The notes under the pieces are model-generated. The model was not told where the DNA came from, ran no database searches, and worked only from the letters and a program-made list of their open reading frames with translations. Made by a program: the position numbers and the translations under genes. Below are positions 19,268 through 27,418 of a stretch of DNA of 64,000 bases, in pieces. Each line of letters opens with the position of its first letter. Position 1 is the stretch's first letter. The stretch is from Roseovarius sp. W115 (GTDB lineage Bacteria > Pseudomonadota > Alphaproteobacteria > Rhodobacterales > Rhodobacteraceae), in assembly GCF_032842945.2 (NCBI RefSeq), contig NZ_CP146606.1, forward strand, positions 1,678,501 through 1,742,500, read 5' to 3'.

Positions 19268-21262
19268 CTACACGGCACCGGCATATTTGCTGTAGGCGCC
19301 ATAACCATAAGGCCTCAGGGCGCCAGGCGAGACGCGGGCGAAGACAAGGCCAGTTATACGCTGACCGGCGCTATGCAAGAGGCGCAGGGCCTCGTTGACC
19401 TGTGCTTGGCTCGTTTTGTTCCAGTGAACCGTGAACAGAATGGCATCTGCCGAACGTGCGATGAGACGCGCATCGGGCACGGCAAGAACCGGCGGTGTGT
19501 CGATGACGATGTGATCGTAGCGGTCGCGCAAGGTTTCGATCAGGTTCGCAAATGCATCCGTGGCGAATAGATCGGGCGCATTGTGCATTGAGGATGCCCC
19601 GGACAGGACGTCGATCTCAAGCTCTCGCGGATGATAGATGGCGTCCTCCAAACATGCCTGATTGAGCAAGACAGACACCAGATCGGTCTCAGGCAGTTCG
19701 CGAAAGTACTCGGGCAGTGTGCTGGCGCGGATATCCGCGCCGAGGAGCAGCACACGACGGTTAAGACCGCTTAGAGAGTGGGCGAGGGCCAGCGCGTGGG
19801 TGGTTTTGCCCTCCCCGGGCATGGCGGAGGTTGAGACCAGCACTTGTGGCGGATGGTCCGGATCGGACAGAAGCAATGAGGTGCGCAGGTTGCGGATGGC
19901 TTCGGCCGCTGCAGAGGTCTGATTTTCGATCAGGCTTGCCAGAAGCTTTGGACGAGTACGAATGGCCAGGGCCGGGACCTGTCCCAGGACGGGATAGCCC
20001 GTGGTGGCCTCGATATCTTGCAAAGTCTGGAAGCTATTGCGCAGGCGCTCTCGCAAAAGGACGATCAAAGCACCGAGGACGAGACCGGCCAACCCTGAAA
20101 GCGTGAGGATACGCAATGTGCGCGGTTCGGAGGAACGCAAAGGGATCACGGCGCGGGACAGGATACGGCTGTCGGCTTGTTGGATGCCTTGTTGGGCCGC
20201 AGTTTCGTTAAATCGAGCCAGAAAGTATTCGTAGAGCACGCGAGACGCTTCGGCCTCTCGTGTAAGCTGCTGCAGGGTAATGAGATCCTGGTTTTGCGCG
20301 CTGATCTGCCTCATTAAATCCTGCTCCGAGGCGCGCAGGGAGGCCAATTGCCGGTTAATGCGAGTAAGGTCTTGTTGTTTTTCTGTGAGCTCGGCGGTTT
20401 CATGGTTCACAGCCGCGGTGAGCTTTGTTTTCGCGTCGGCCGCGGCCACGATCCGTTCGCGCAGTTCTTTGGCCTGACGCTCCAGAAGGCGCAGGGCATT
20501 AGTCGAAATCAGCTCTGTGTTTGCATTGAAATTGGCCACTTTGCTTTCAGCATCCTGCAGGGTTTGTTCCAGTTCTTCGACCTGCGCGCTGAGCCAAGCG
20601 GTTGCCTCGCGGGTGGCTTCGCGCTTCACGGTGACTTGGTCGGCGACATAGGCCTCGGCGATTGCGTCGGCAATGCCCGCGGATTTTTCGGGATCGGTTG
20701 ATGACGCCGTGATGCGGAACACCAGACTGGCGCGTATGTTGGAGACGGATACCTGTGATAAAAGCGCAGAGACAACGCGATCTTCGGCGCGGCGCAGGTC
20801 GGTTTTTGCAGGGTTGCTGTCGGGTCTCAAAAGAAACAGATGTTTGACGCGGGTCAGCCAATTTGCCGGGGCTAGGCTTCGGTTGAATTCCGGGTCGCTG
20901 ATGAGGTTCAATTCCTGCACCACCTTTCCCATAAGCCCACGACTGCGCAAGACTTCGAGTTCAGAATTGATCTCAGACGTATCTCCTGACAGGCCTGCGG
21001 CCACGCTTTGCAGATCAACAATCTGTTCTTGGTTGGGTTCAAGGATAATGACAGATGAGGCGCGATAAACTGGAGTTGCGATGCCGATCGCATAGTAACC
21101 GCCTATTGTTGTTACAAGTGCGCCGATCAGAGCAATGATCCACTTGCCGCGCCATAACGTTGCAAGAATGGCTCCGAAATTGATTTCTTCCCGATCAAGC
21201 TCGGACGCACCTTGGCTCGGAGCATAGAATGCCTGTCTGTGCCGGGGATCGGAAACTGTCAT
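19268..21262 (-). CDS. Polysaccharide copolymerase and tyrosine autokinase (Wzc type)
   Basis: Inner-membrane protein of 664 residues that sets chain length and drives polymer export by cycles of tyrosine autophosphorylation. Seen in order: a Wzz domain with helix 1 (WIIALIGALVTTIGGYYAIGI), a long periplasmic coiled coil (about residues 200-390), helix 2 (LRILTLSGLAGLVLGALIVLL), and a cytoplasmic BY-kinase domain. That domain has Walker A in SAMPGEGKTTHALALA, A' in VLLLGADIR and Walker B in IVIDTPPVL. The C-terminus YGYGAYSKYAGAV has the expected tyrosine cluster. The ATG at 21262 precedes MTVSDPRHRQAF; an upstream in-frame start lacks a ribosome site. It is divergent from the small secreted-protein gene across a CtrA-like box. 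Confidence 0.93.
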   Translation of the reverse strand: MTVSDPRHRQAFYAPSQGASELDREEINFGAILATLWRGKWIIALIGALVTTIGGYYAIGIATPVYRASSVIILEPNQEQIVDLQSVAAGLSGDTSEINSELEVLRSRGLMGKVVQELNLISDPEFNRSLAPANWLTRVKHLFLLRPDSNPAKTDLRRAEDRVVSALLSQVSVSNIRASLVFRITASSTDPEKSAGIADAIAEAYVADQVTVKREATREATAWLSAQVEELEQTLQDAESKVANFNANTELISTNALRLLERQAKELRERIVAAADAKTKLTAAVNHETAELTEKQQDLTRINRQLASLRASEQDLMRQISAQNQDLITLQQLTREAEASRVLYEYFLARFNETAAQQGIQQADSRILSRAVIPLRSSEPRTLRILTLSGLAGLVLGALIVLLRERLRNSFQTLQDIEATTGYPVLGQVPALAIRTRPKLLASLIENQTSAAAEAIRNLRTSLLLSDPDHPPQVLVSTSAMPGEGKTTHALALAHSLSGLNRRVLLLGADIRASTLPEYFRELPETDLVSVLLNQACLEDAIYHPRELEIDVLSGASSMHNAPDLFATDAFANLIETLRDRYDHIVIDTPPVLAVPDARLIARSADAILFTVHWNKTSQAQVNEALRLLHSAGQRITGLVFARVSPGALRPYGYGAYSKYAGAV

Positions 21263-21311
21263 GAGTGGTACCAATTCTGTTAACCCTGACCTTCTTATGC
21301 AGCGCAAATGG

Positions 21312-21327
21312 ATAACCATTTCTTAAC
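21312..21327. promoter_or_regulatory. Near-consensus CtrA box between wzc and the spike-side genes
   Basis: ATAA-N7-TTAAC differs by one base from TTAA-N7-TTAAC. It lies 50 bases from the wzc start and 51 bases from the divergent ATG at 21378, so it could control both sides. Confidence 0.45.
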
Positions 21328-21377
21328 CGTTTTCACGGCAGGGTGCGGGTTGTGGCCTTTCAGATTTTCCAAACGGA

Positions 21378-21671
21378 ATGACAGCTCAAAAAGGATACAT
21401 TGTGCTAATACGTGTCGCATGTGTTTTCATTCTTATGTGCTTGGCCCCGCCCGTTCTTGCAGAGGATGCAGCAAAGGATTTGGATTGCTCTGATATTCGC
21501 GATGCATCTTTGTCGGAGTGTCTCGACCTCCCGGATGCGGATGAGCCGATCACAAACTTTGCACCGGTCGTTGCACCGATTGCAGGTGTAGCCGCCGCAT
21601 TGGGCGGTGTGTTGGGGGCAGGCGGGTCAAGCCCGTCGACCACGTCAACAAGCACCACTGGCACACAATAA
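21378..21671 (+). CDS. Small secreted hypothetical protein with Gly/Ala-rich segment
   Basis: A protein of 97 residues that I do not recognise. It has a signal peptide (VACVFILMCLAPPVLAEDA), a short acidic cysteine-containing region (LDCSDIRDASLSECLDL), a hydrophobic Gly/Ala-rich stretch (PIAGVAAALGGVLGAGG) and a Ser/Thr tail (SSPSTTSTSTTGTQ). A GTG at 21402, with AAGGA 8 bases upstream, is a plausible alternative start that would trim eight residues and begin directly at the signal peptide. It is divergent from wzc and upstream of the ClpP-like and spike genes, which suggests a role in surface polysaccharide or spike display. No function is assigned. Confidence 0.6.
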   Translation: MTAQKGYIVLIRVACVFILMCLAPPVLAEDAAKDLDCSDIRDASLSECLDLPDADEPITNFAPVVAPIAGVAAALGGVLGAGGSSPSTTSTSTTGTQ

Positions 21672-21816
21672 AAGCCTCTCACCATTCTAAAACTCAATTC
21701 AACTTGTTGATGAGTGGATCTTCGCGCTCAACCTTTCCTTAGGACGTGTCTGGTGTTCTTGGGTGTGGTGGAACGCGCTGAGTTTGCTTTGGCGCAATGG
21801 TTTGAGTGGGTGTGTC

Positions 21817-22305
21817 ATGCGAGTTTTTTGCAGTATAGGCGCGGGGCGTCTATTGAGAGTTTTGTTTTTTGTGGTGTCCGCTGGCGTTGGTCTGAGCCTT
21901 GCTTTTGTAGCGTCAGATCCCGTTTGGGCAAATGAGAACAAGCCTTTGGTTGTTCGCAACGACCGCGGTGGAGAGCTGAAGAAACGCCTCCACCAGCTTA
22001 GCGAATTGAGACAAAGCGGTCGTCCGGTAGAGATCCGAGGCGGTGTATGTTTTTCAACATGCACGATGTTCCTCAGCCTGCCGCAGACATGTGTTTTGCC
22101 ACGCACGACATTCGGGTTTCATGGACCAAGTTCATATGGAAGACCTCTCGCGCCCAAAGTCTTTGAAGAGGCGTCGCACGTGATTGCCGATCACTACCCT
22201 CCCGCTTTGAGGCGCTGGTATCTTGAAACGGGACGGTATCGCATTCGCACGCTCTATCGCATACGCGGAGCGAAGCTGATCGAACTGGGCGTGCAGGCGT
22301 GTTGA
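21817..22305 (+). CDS. ClpP/crotonase-like periplasmic protein
   Basis: A protein of 162 residues with a signal peptide or membrane anchor (LLRVLFFVVSAGVGLSLAFV). The pattern SGRPVEIRGGVCFSTCTMFLS followed by PRTTFGFHGPSSYG matches ClpP-like periplasmic proteins (COG3904 type). The Ser in FSTCT and the His in FGFH are in positions to form a catalytic pair. The third residue is not evident, so peptidase activity is uncertain. A GTG at 21763 could extend the protein by 18 residues; the ATG at 21817 was preferred because it starts at the signal peptide. It lies just upstream of the spike genes on the same strand. Confidence 0.6.
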   Translation: MRVFCSIGAGRLLRVLFFVVSAGVGLSLAFVASDPVWANENKPLVVRNDRGGELKKRLHQLSELRQSGRPVEIRGGVCFSTCTMFLSLPQTCVLPRTTFGFHGPSSYGRPLAPKVFEEASHVIADHYPPALRRWYLETGRYRIRTLYRIRGAKLIELGVQAC

Positions 22306-22383
22306 GCTGGCAGCGCACGACGCATTAAGTATTGGGAAACCCACACGGCACAGGGTCGCGGCGACCTCAACATGGAGACCGCA

Positions 22384-22653
22384 ATGCCGATTACAGACAG
22401 TTTCTCAAGCTTTGAAACAGGGTTGACCGGCCCGATTTGTGGCGGGTTTGATATCACGCCAGATGATGCAAGTGACCTTTTGACAATGACCCGTGCGATC
22501 ATGGTTAGCGGGGCGGGTGATCTCAATGTCCTTCTCAAAGATGGCGATACGCTCGTGGTTCCGGGACTGACACCCGGTGTGATCTACCCGTTACGCGTTG
22601 TGCGCGTTCTAAGCACTGGAACAACGGCAACCGGATTGAAGGGGCTTTTGTGA
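22384..22653 (+). CDS. GTA-type head spike base protein (RCAP_rcc01079 family)
   Basis: A protein of 89 residues. The pattern is FETGLTGP, then DITPDDASDLLTMTRAIMVSGAGDLNVLLKDGDTL and GLTPGVIYPLRVVRVLSTGTTATGLKG. This is the spike base family named after rcc01079 (GhsA) of Rhodobacter capsulatus. There GhsA and GhsB form the head spikes of the gene transfer agent and bind the capsule of recipient cells. The ATG at 22384 was chosen because it matches family starts; an in-frame ATG at 22372 is possible. Its stop overlaps the start of the next gene, as expected for a base-fibre pair. Family assignment is from recalled sequence pattern, not a search. Confidence 0.8.
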   Translation: MPITDSFSSFETGLTGPICGGFDITPDDASDLLTMTRAIMVSGAGDLNVLLKDGDTLVVPGLTPGVIYPLRVVRVLSTGTTATGLKGLL

Positions 22654-23995
22654 TGATTGGCCTGTCGACGGGTCTAAAACCACAAGCCAGCGCGCGACAA
22701 GGCGTGGATTTTCCAGCGGGGTTTGATTGGGATCAGGCACGCTTTGGGTTTGTAGTTCATAGGATGGGCAAAACCTATGGTACCGACATTCAGCCTCGCA
22801 ATCTGGTTGATGCCGGAATCTGGTCGGGCGCTGCGATTCACGTGGACGGTGCAACCGGGGATGACAGCAACTCGGGGCTCGGAACACAGGACGGTAATTT
22901 CATCAATGCCAAGCGAACGATCCATGCGGCCTTTGTCGCCGGGAACGCAACGGCAGCCCCGTATCGCGTGCTGGTCAAGCCAGGCACTTACGAGGAAAGC
23001 GCCTTTACGCGCAACGGCAATGAAGAGCCGGATCAACCTGTTGCAGTGATTGGATGGCAGGGTCCGGTGCGCTATAGGACGGGGCCGTTTCAACCTGTTT
23101 GGAGCGATGCCGACGGAACCTATTCATCCGGAGTAAGCTCGGTCAAACGCGCGTTTCGGACCGACATGCTTACGGCTGAAGGACATTTCACCGAGCTTTC
23201 CAAAGTGGTTGATGTGGCCACCTGTGCCACAACACAGAATAGCTGGACACAAGATGGTGGCACAGTTCATGTCAATGTGGGTGGTGCGCCCGGCGCCGAG
23301 GATATAGCGCTTTTGCGATCCTTTCACGGCGCGCGCTTTATGAGCCATGATCAGGATTTCTATCTTGAAAACATCCATACCGAAGGCGGCATCACTGGGG
23401 CTTTGCATTTTGATGCAGTGGCCACGCGCAACATTGTCGGGGTGAATTGTTCGTTCCGCTATTCGGCCCCGTCCAATCCGTCGTCGCCTTTGGATGCTGC
23501 ACGGGTGCGTCGGACGAATGGTCTGGTTGCGTTTTTGGATGCGATGCAAGCCACGGGGCCAAAGATGGCTGGTCCTTTCACGAGGACGGCACGCCGGGGA
23601 TGCATGTGCTTTTGCAGAACTGCACCGGGTGGCAGAACGGGGTGGATGGGGCGACGTCATGCAACGCGTTCACCACACATGACTCGGTGCGTGCGATTGT
23701 ATTGAACGGAGCTTTTGGTCTGTCGCGCAATGGCACAGAGATGCATTGCATTCAGTCCACAGAAAGTTGGCTTGCGGGGGTGCGCGCCGTGGCGCGTGAT
23801 GTCGATGGAACGTCTGTTGCGTTCAAATGCTCCAACCCATCTTTCATGTGGTTGCAAGATTGTATCGGCGATGCCGCCGGGGCTGCGGCAAACTATGCGC
23901 TGGAGGCCAATGCCGGAACAGTTTTCACCCGTGATTTTGATATCGTGGCGGGATCTGTCGAAACCTCACTTGGTGGGTCTGTAACGCCCTTCTGA
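22653..23995 (+). pseudogene. Putative GTA spike fibre protein with beta-helix features, one frameshift
   Basis: Directly follows the spike base gene (TGATG overlap; a GTG at 22650 is also possible) and occupies the position of ghsB in R. capsulatus. The first 295 codons give IHVDGATGDDSNSG, a typical start of pectate-lyase-like parallel beta-helix proteins, followed by repeated short beta turns. The frame is then lost. Adding one T to the T5 run at 23532-23536 restores a continuous protein of about 447 residues (GLVAFFGCDASHGAKDGW), ending at 23995. The downstream frame stays open for 150 codons with matching composition, so decay is recent or the shift is a base-call error. The last 103 bases overlap the convergent glycosyltransferase gene. 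The receptor-binding role is inferred from position. Confidence 0.65.
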
Positions 23996-25068
23996 ACCAG
24001 ACGCCGGGCAAGCTCGGACCAGTCAGGAATATCTTCGGGCCTGTGCGGAAACTCTTCGCACAGGTCCATTGCGTTTGGGGTGTTGTATCCGAAAATCGAT
24101 GGGTTACCGGAAGAGCAGAGCCGGTCCGGTCCAAGGATCGGCAGGCCGAAGTGTCGATAAAGAAGCATCCTGTTGGAATTGGTGACCTGATACTCAATCC
24201 CCGGCTTGTCGAGATAGGGCGAAAGCCCAATATCCGCATGAGCGATATGGGCAAGGGTCTTTTCAAAATTCTGCTCTCCGTGCCAGAACAGATTGCCGCG
24301 CTTTGGGGGAAGCTTCTTTAACCGGCCAAGGATGTGGACATTCCAGTTCGGGCGAGAGGTGGCGATGCGCATGATGGCTTCGACGTCGAGCTGTGTCGTG
24401 CCCGCGCAGACAACGATCTTGCAATTTGGGCTGTGCTTGTATGGATCGGCGTGAGGGTGATTGACCAAGGACTTTGGAATACCCATCGGATCGAGTGTGA
24501 CATGCGTGTGCTTGGCAAAACGCTTCGCAAGGACAGGGCTGGCCGTGCTGATCCGGGTAAAGCACTCAAGGTTACGTTGCTCAGCCGCGATCAGTCCGTC
24601 GGGTGCGTTGAGCAGCCGGATGTCATCATTCACGCGATAGATGCGCTGGGCTTGTTGTGCATGGTGCGCAAGCGTTGGGGCCAGCAGGATGGGCGGCCCA
24701 CTTTCACACATGGCAAGATCAGCTTGGCGCAGAGGCCCCTGCAAGCGGCGCTCCCAGTAGGCTGTGAAAAGTGGCCATGTGGTTTGCGCCAGTCTTGTGA
24801 GCCAGGTTTGGCGCAGGTTTATCGGGTGGACCGGGGCGTAGCCAAATATGGTTGTCAGATTCGGATTTGGATGCCAGACCCCTGTGCAGGGCTTGTCGTC
24901 CAGCGATGTCAGGCGCGGGTCGCCAAGTACCTGCGAGATCCAGGAAAACCCAACGGTGACATGTGTGACATGCCAGCCACTCTTTTGCAGGTGATGTGAC
25001 ACCCATAAAAGGCTTGGCCGACGTTTCTGGTTTGGGAAGTGACCGGTTAGAATAACGGCGCGCTTCAT
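23893..25068 (-). CDS. GumK-like glycosyltransferase
   Basis: Cytoplasmic GT-B glycosyltransferase of 391 residues. The N-terminus VILTGHFPNQKRRPSLLWVSHHL and the segments IYRVNDDIRLL, STASPVLAKRF, NVHILGRLKK, FWHGEQNFEKTLAHIAHADIGLSPY and SNRMLLYRHFGLPILGPDRL resemble GumK-type (GT70) glucuronosyltransferases. These add glucuronic acid to a lipid-linked repeat unit. The start overlaps the stop of the flippase gene (ATGA). The likely natural end is near DWSELARRLV; the last roughly 35 residues are read from the strand opposite the spike fibre gene and look unrelated. The original stop may thus have been lost. Sugar specificity is inferred. Confidence 0.75.
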   Translation of the reverse strand: MKRAVILTGHFPNQKRRPSLLWVSHHLQKSGWHVTHVTVGFSWISQVLGDPRLTSLDDKPCTGVWHPNPNLTTIFGYAPVHPINLRQTWLTRLAQTTWPLFTAYWERRLQGPLRQADLAMCESGPPILLAPTLAHHAQQAQRIYRVNDDIRLLNAPDGLIAAEQRNLECFTRISTASPVLAKRFAKHTHVTLDPMGIPKSLVNHPHADPYKHSPNCKIVVCAGTTQLDVEAIMRIATSRPNWNVHILGRLKKLPPKRGNLFWHGEQNFEKTLAHIAHADIGLSPYLDKPGIEYQVTNSNRMLLYRHFGLPILGPDRLCSSGNPSIFGYNTPNAMDLCEEFPHRPEDIPDWSELARRLVQKGVTDPPSEVSTDPATISKSRVKTVPALASSA

Positions 25069-26396
25069 GTGAACCTCAGATGAGGTTTGGGCAGAAGAGC
25101 AAAAAGGCTGGTGTAGACCAACGTGCCGCAGAGAATTTGTGCGAGCATTGGCAAATTGGGCGTCGTCAGGACAAGAAAGCACGCGAGCCCCGCCGCAAAG
25201 AGTGGTGGTATTGCTGCTGAGAGGTCGGACGAAGTCAACGAAAGGCGCGGCAATGCCCGTCGAACATACCAAAGGCCGGTGAACATGGCCGCGATGGATA
25301 AGGCCAGTGCACAGATTTCGGCTGAGACCATTAGAGCCGGAAGTAAGAGTGCAGTGCTAAGGCATAGCGTCAGAATTGCTCGGTGCAGGACAAGTGTGGT
25401 TTCTAGTCGTGCGGTCAATGCCTGGTTCACCGGCATGATCACGGCGCTGCAAAATCCGAGACCTGCCAAGGCGCGCAAGATCGGTGCTGTGGCGCCTGCG
25501 TGTTCAGGTTCTAGAACTATACCAAGTATCTCGGGCGCAAACAGAAGGACAATCGCCCAGATCCAAGACGATAGCCAGGCCGCGTGTGCAAGATGCTGAG
25601 CAAAGCGTTGCTTGGCGCGCAGCGTATCCTGCGCCAGTTGAGGTAAGGCAATGAAGCGGAGCGGTGATAGAGTCAGCGCGTCAATCAGATTGTAAATACG
25701 TGCCGCAATCTGGAACGCGCCTGCGGACTGCAAGCCAAGCATCATCCCGATGGCCATCAGCGCCAAAGGCATCTGAGCGGCTCCAATAAAGTCGCGCGCG
25801 GCAATCTGGGTGACTTTTGGCAAGAGCAAAACAACCTTTGCAAATGTTGGCCAACCGGATGGAGACCAGCGCGCCAAATAGGCCGTTAGAAGGCAATTTC
25901 CGAGCGCATTTATCACTGCAAAGCTCACCAGGGCCCAGATACCCAAATCATAAATCAAAAGCCCGAGCGCGATGACTGCTGCCAGCGATTGTATGAAGAT
26001 CGTTCGAAGCGCGAGCGCGCGCAGGCGCAAGCCTCGACGCAGAAGGCCTTCTGGCACTGCGCTGATACCGTTCAAGAGAGGGATGGCACTTAGGGCGATC
26101 AGTGCAGGTATTGCTGCAAAGTGGCCTATCACTCCAAAAATAAAGGTAAGACCAACACCAGACAGACAGGACAGAGCAAAGAGTGCGTTGAGCCTTGTTT
26201 GATACTTGCCGAGAACGATCACGCTCTCAGAGATGCCCGCACGATGCAGGCCCTGACTCAAACGGACCGGAGCGAAGGCAGTGGCGAAGAGACCGATTTC
26301 TGCCAGGGTCAAAAACCGGGTCGCAACAAGAAACAGTGCGGCGTTGATGCCCACGCGTGACCATTGCAAGCCAAAAGACCAGAGTTGCGTACTCAT
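25065..26396 (-). CDS. Oligosaccharide flippase (Wzx-like)
   Basis: Polytopic inner-membrane protein of 443 residues with about 12 hydrophobic helices, of the MOP/polysaccharide transporter superfamily. The early segment VGINAALFLVATRFLTLAEIGLFATAFAPVRLSQGLHRAG and the mid-protein RDFIGAAQMPLALMAIGMMLGLQSAGAFQIAARI fit lipopolysaccharide flippases. It would move undecaprenyl-linked repeat units to the periplasm for Wzy polymerisation. The ATG at 26396 overlaps the stop of the acyltransferase gene by four bases. A longer in-frame ORF upstream has atypical composition and was rejected as the start. Confidence 0.82.
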   Translation of the reverse strand: MSTQLWSFGLQWSRVGINAALFLVATRFLTLAEIGLFATAFAPVRLSQGLHRAGISESVIVLGKYQTRLNALFALSCLSGVGLTFIFGVIGHFAAIPALIALSAIPLLNGISAVPEGLLRRGLRLRALALRTIFIQSLAAVIALGLLIYDLGIWALVSFAVINALGNCLLTAYLARWSPSGWPTFAKVVLLLPKVTQIAARDFIGAAQMPLALMAIGMMLGLQSAGAFQIAARIYNLIDALTLSPLRFIALPQLAQDTLRAKQRFAQHLAHAAWLSSWIWAIVLLFAPEILGIVLEPEHAGATAPILRALAGLGFCSAVIMPVNQALTARLETTLVLHRAILTLCLSTALLLPALMVSAEICALALSIAAMFTGLWYVRRALPRLSLTSSDLSAAIPPLFAAGLACFLVLTTPNLPMLAQILCGTLVYTSLFALLPKPHLRFT

Positions 26397-27418
26397 GCCG
26401 GAACCACTTTTGGATAAGATGCCAGAGCACGCATTATGGGTCGCTCTAAAAGCAGGTGGGTCAGAATGCCCAATCCAAGAGCCAGGCCTGTTACCAGTCC
26501 GATGTAAATCCACGCGCCCAGCTGCGTTTGTGGCAGGAGCGGCAAAAGCAACAGCGTCGCAGCGCGAAGGGCAAACCGATGAGACAGGTAAAGCGCGTAA
26601 GACGCGTCGCCAAGGAGCTGCCCGGGTGTTGCTCTGTTGGGACAAAGCAAAGTGCCGCTGGCCACAATCAAAGACGCGGGCAGGCCGGCAGCCAATACGC
26701 GGGGAATGTTGAAGGCATCAAGGAGTATCAGGAGAGCGACGCCCAAAAAGAGACCGGCAATGGCAAGCACGGTGTTTGGCCTGTGCCAGCCGGTTTGATA
26801 GAGCCGCGCCAGTCCCACGCCGAAGAGAAATTCAAGGATGAGAGGATTGGTCCAGAAAACGAATGCCGTGGTGGTGCCGGGATAGACCAGACCAGCGATG
26901 ACGCAGGCCGAAAGGATTGCGGCAAGGGCGATCCGAGGAGAACGAAAGGCCAAGCACAGGGCAAACATCGCATAAAAGAAAACTTCGTAGTTTAGGGTCC
27001 AACCCAGAGAGAGGACAGGCGCGATGCGTCCATCTTCCCGGGCATAAGGCAGGAAGCTATAGGACGAAAGGATTTGAGCCGGATCGAGAGATGTGTCCTT
27101 GGTCGCACCGGGCAAGAAAAGCAGGACAATCACCATCAATGTGGTGAACACATAGTAGAGCGGTACAACTCGGAGCATGCGCCGTTTCAAGAAGTTAACA
27201 GGTTCCGCGCGCAACCGGTCAGCCGACAACGCAATGACGAACCCTGAAATGACAAAAAAGAGGTCTACGCCTCGGGTCCAGGGAACAGTATCTCCCGGAA
27301 GTGACAGGTCAAAATAGTGCTCGGCCTCGGCCAGTACGTGCCCGATCAGGACCATTCCGGCGGCGAGTGCTCGAAGCGATTGAAGTCCGGGCAGTTTCTG
27401 GGTGTTCGACAGTGTCAC
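26393..27418 (-). CDS. Acyltransferase 3 family membrane protein
   Basis: Integral membrane protein of 341 residues that transfers acetyl or similar groups to sugars. Near the N-terminus is LPGLQSLRALAAGMVLIGHV, with the catalytic-type His of this family, then RGVDLFFVISGFVIA, FLKRRMLRVVPLYYVF and SLGWTLNYEVFFY, all typical of OafA/NodX-type enzymes. The start is the GTG at 27418, which overlaps the stop of the polymerase gene (GTGA). A longer in-frame extension runs through the upstream gene and was rejected. It probably O-acylates the repeat unit. Confidence 0.85.
   Translation of the reverse strand: MTLSNTQKLPGLQSLRALAAGMVLIGHVLAEAEHYFDLSLPGDTVPWTRGVDLFFVISGFVIALSADRLRAEPVNFLKRRMLRVVPLYYVFTTLMVIVLLFLPGATKDTSLDPAQILSSYSFLPYAREDGRIAPVLSLGWTLNYEVFFYAMFALCLAFRSPRIALAAILSACVIAGLVYPGTTTAFVFWTNPLILEFLFGVGLARLYQTGWHRPNTVLAIAGLFLGVALLILLDAFNIPRVLAAGLPASLIVASGTLLCPNRATPGQLLGDASYALYLSHRFALRAATLLLLPLLPQTQLGAWIYIGLVTGLALGLGILTHLLLERPIMRALASYPKVVPA

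Noticed and set aside
22384..23995. Spike genes as part of a prophage
   Set aside because: No capsid, tail, lysis, integrase or repressor genes are nearby, and the pair is embedded in polysaccharide genes as in the R. capsulatus GTA spike locus.
24334..24999. 221-codon frame antisense to the GumK-like gene
   Set aside because: No motif, and the opposite strand matches a glycosyltransferase throughout.
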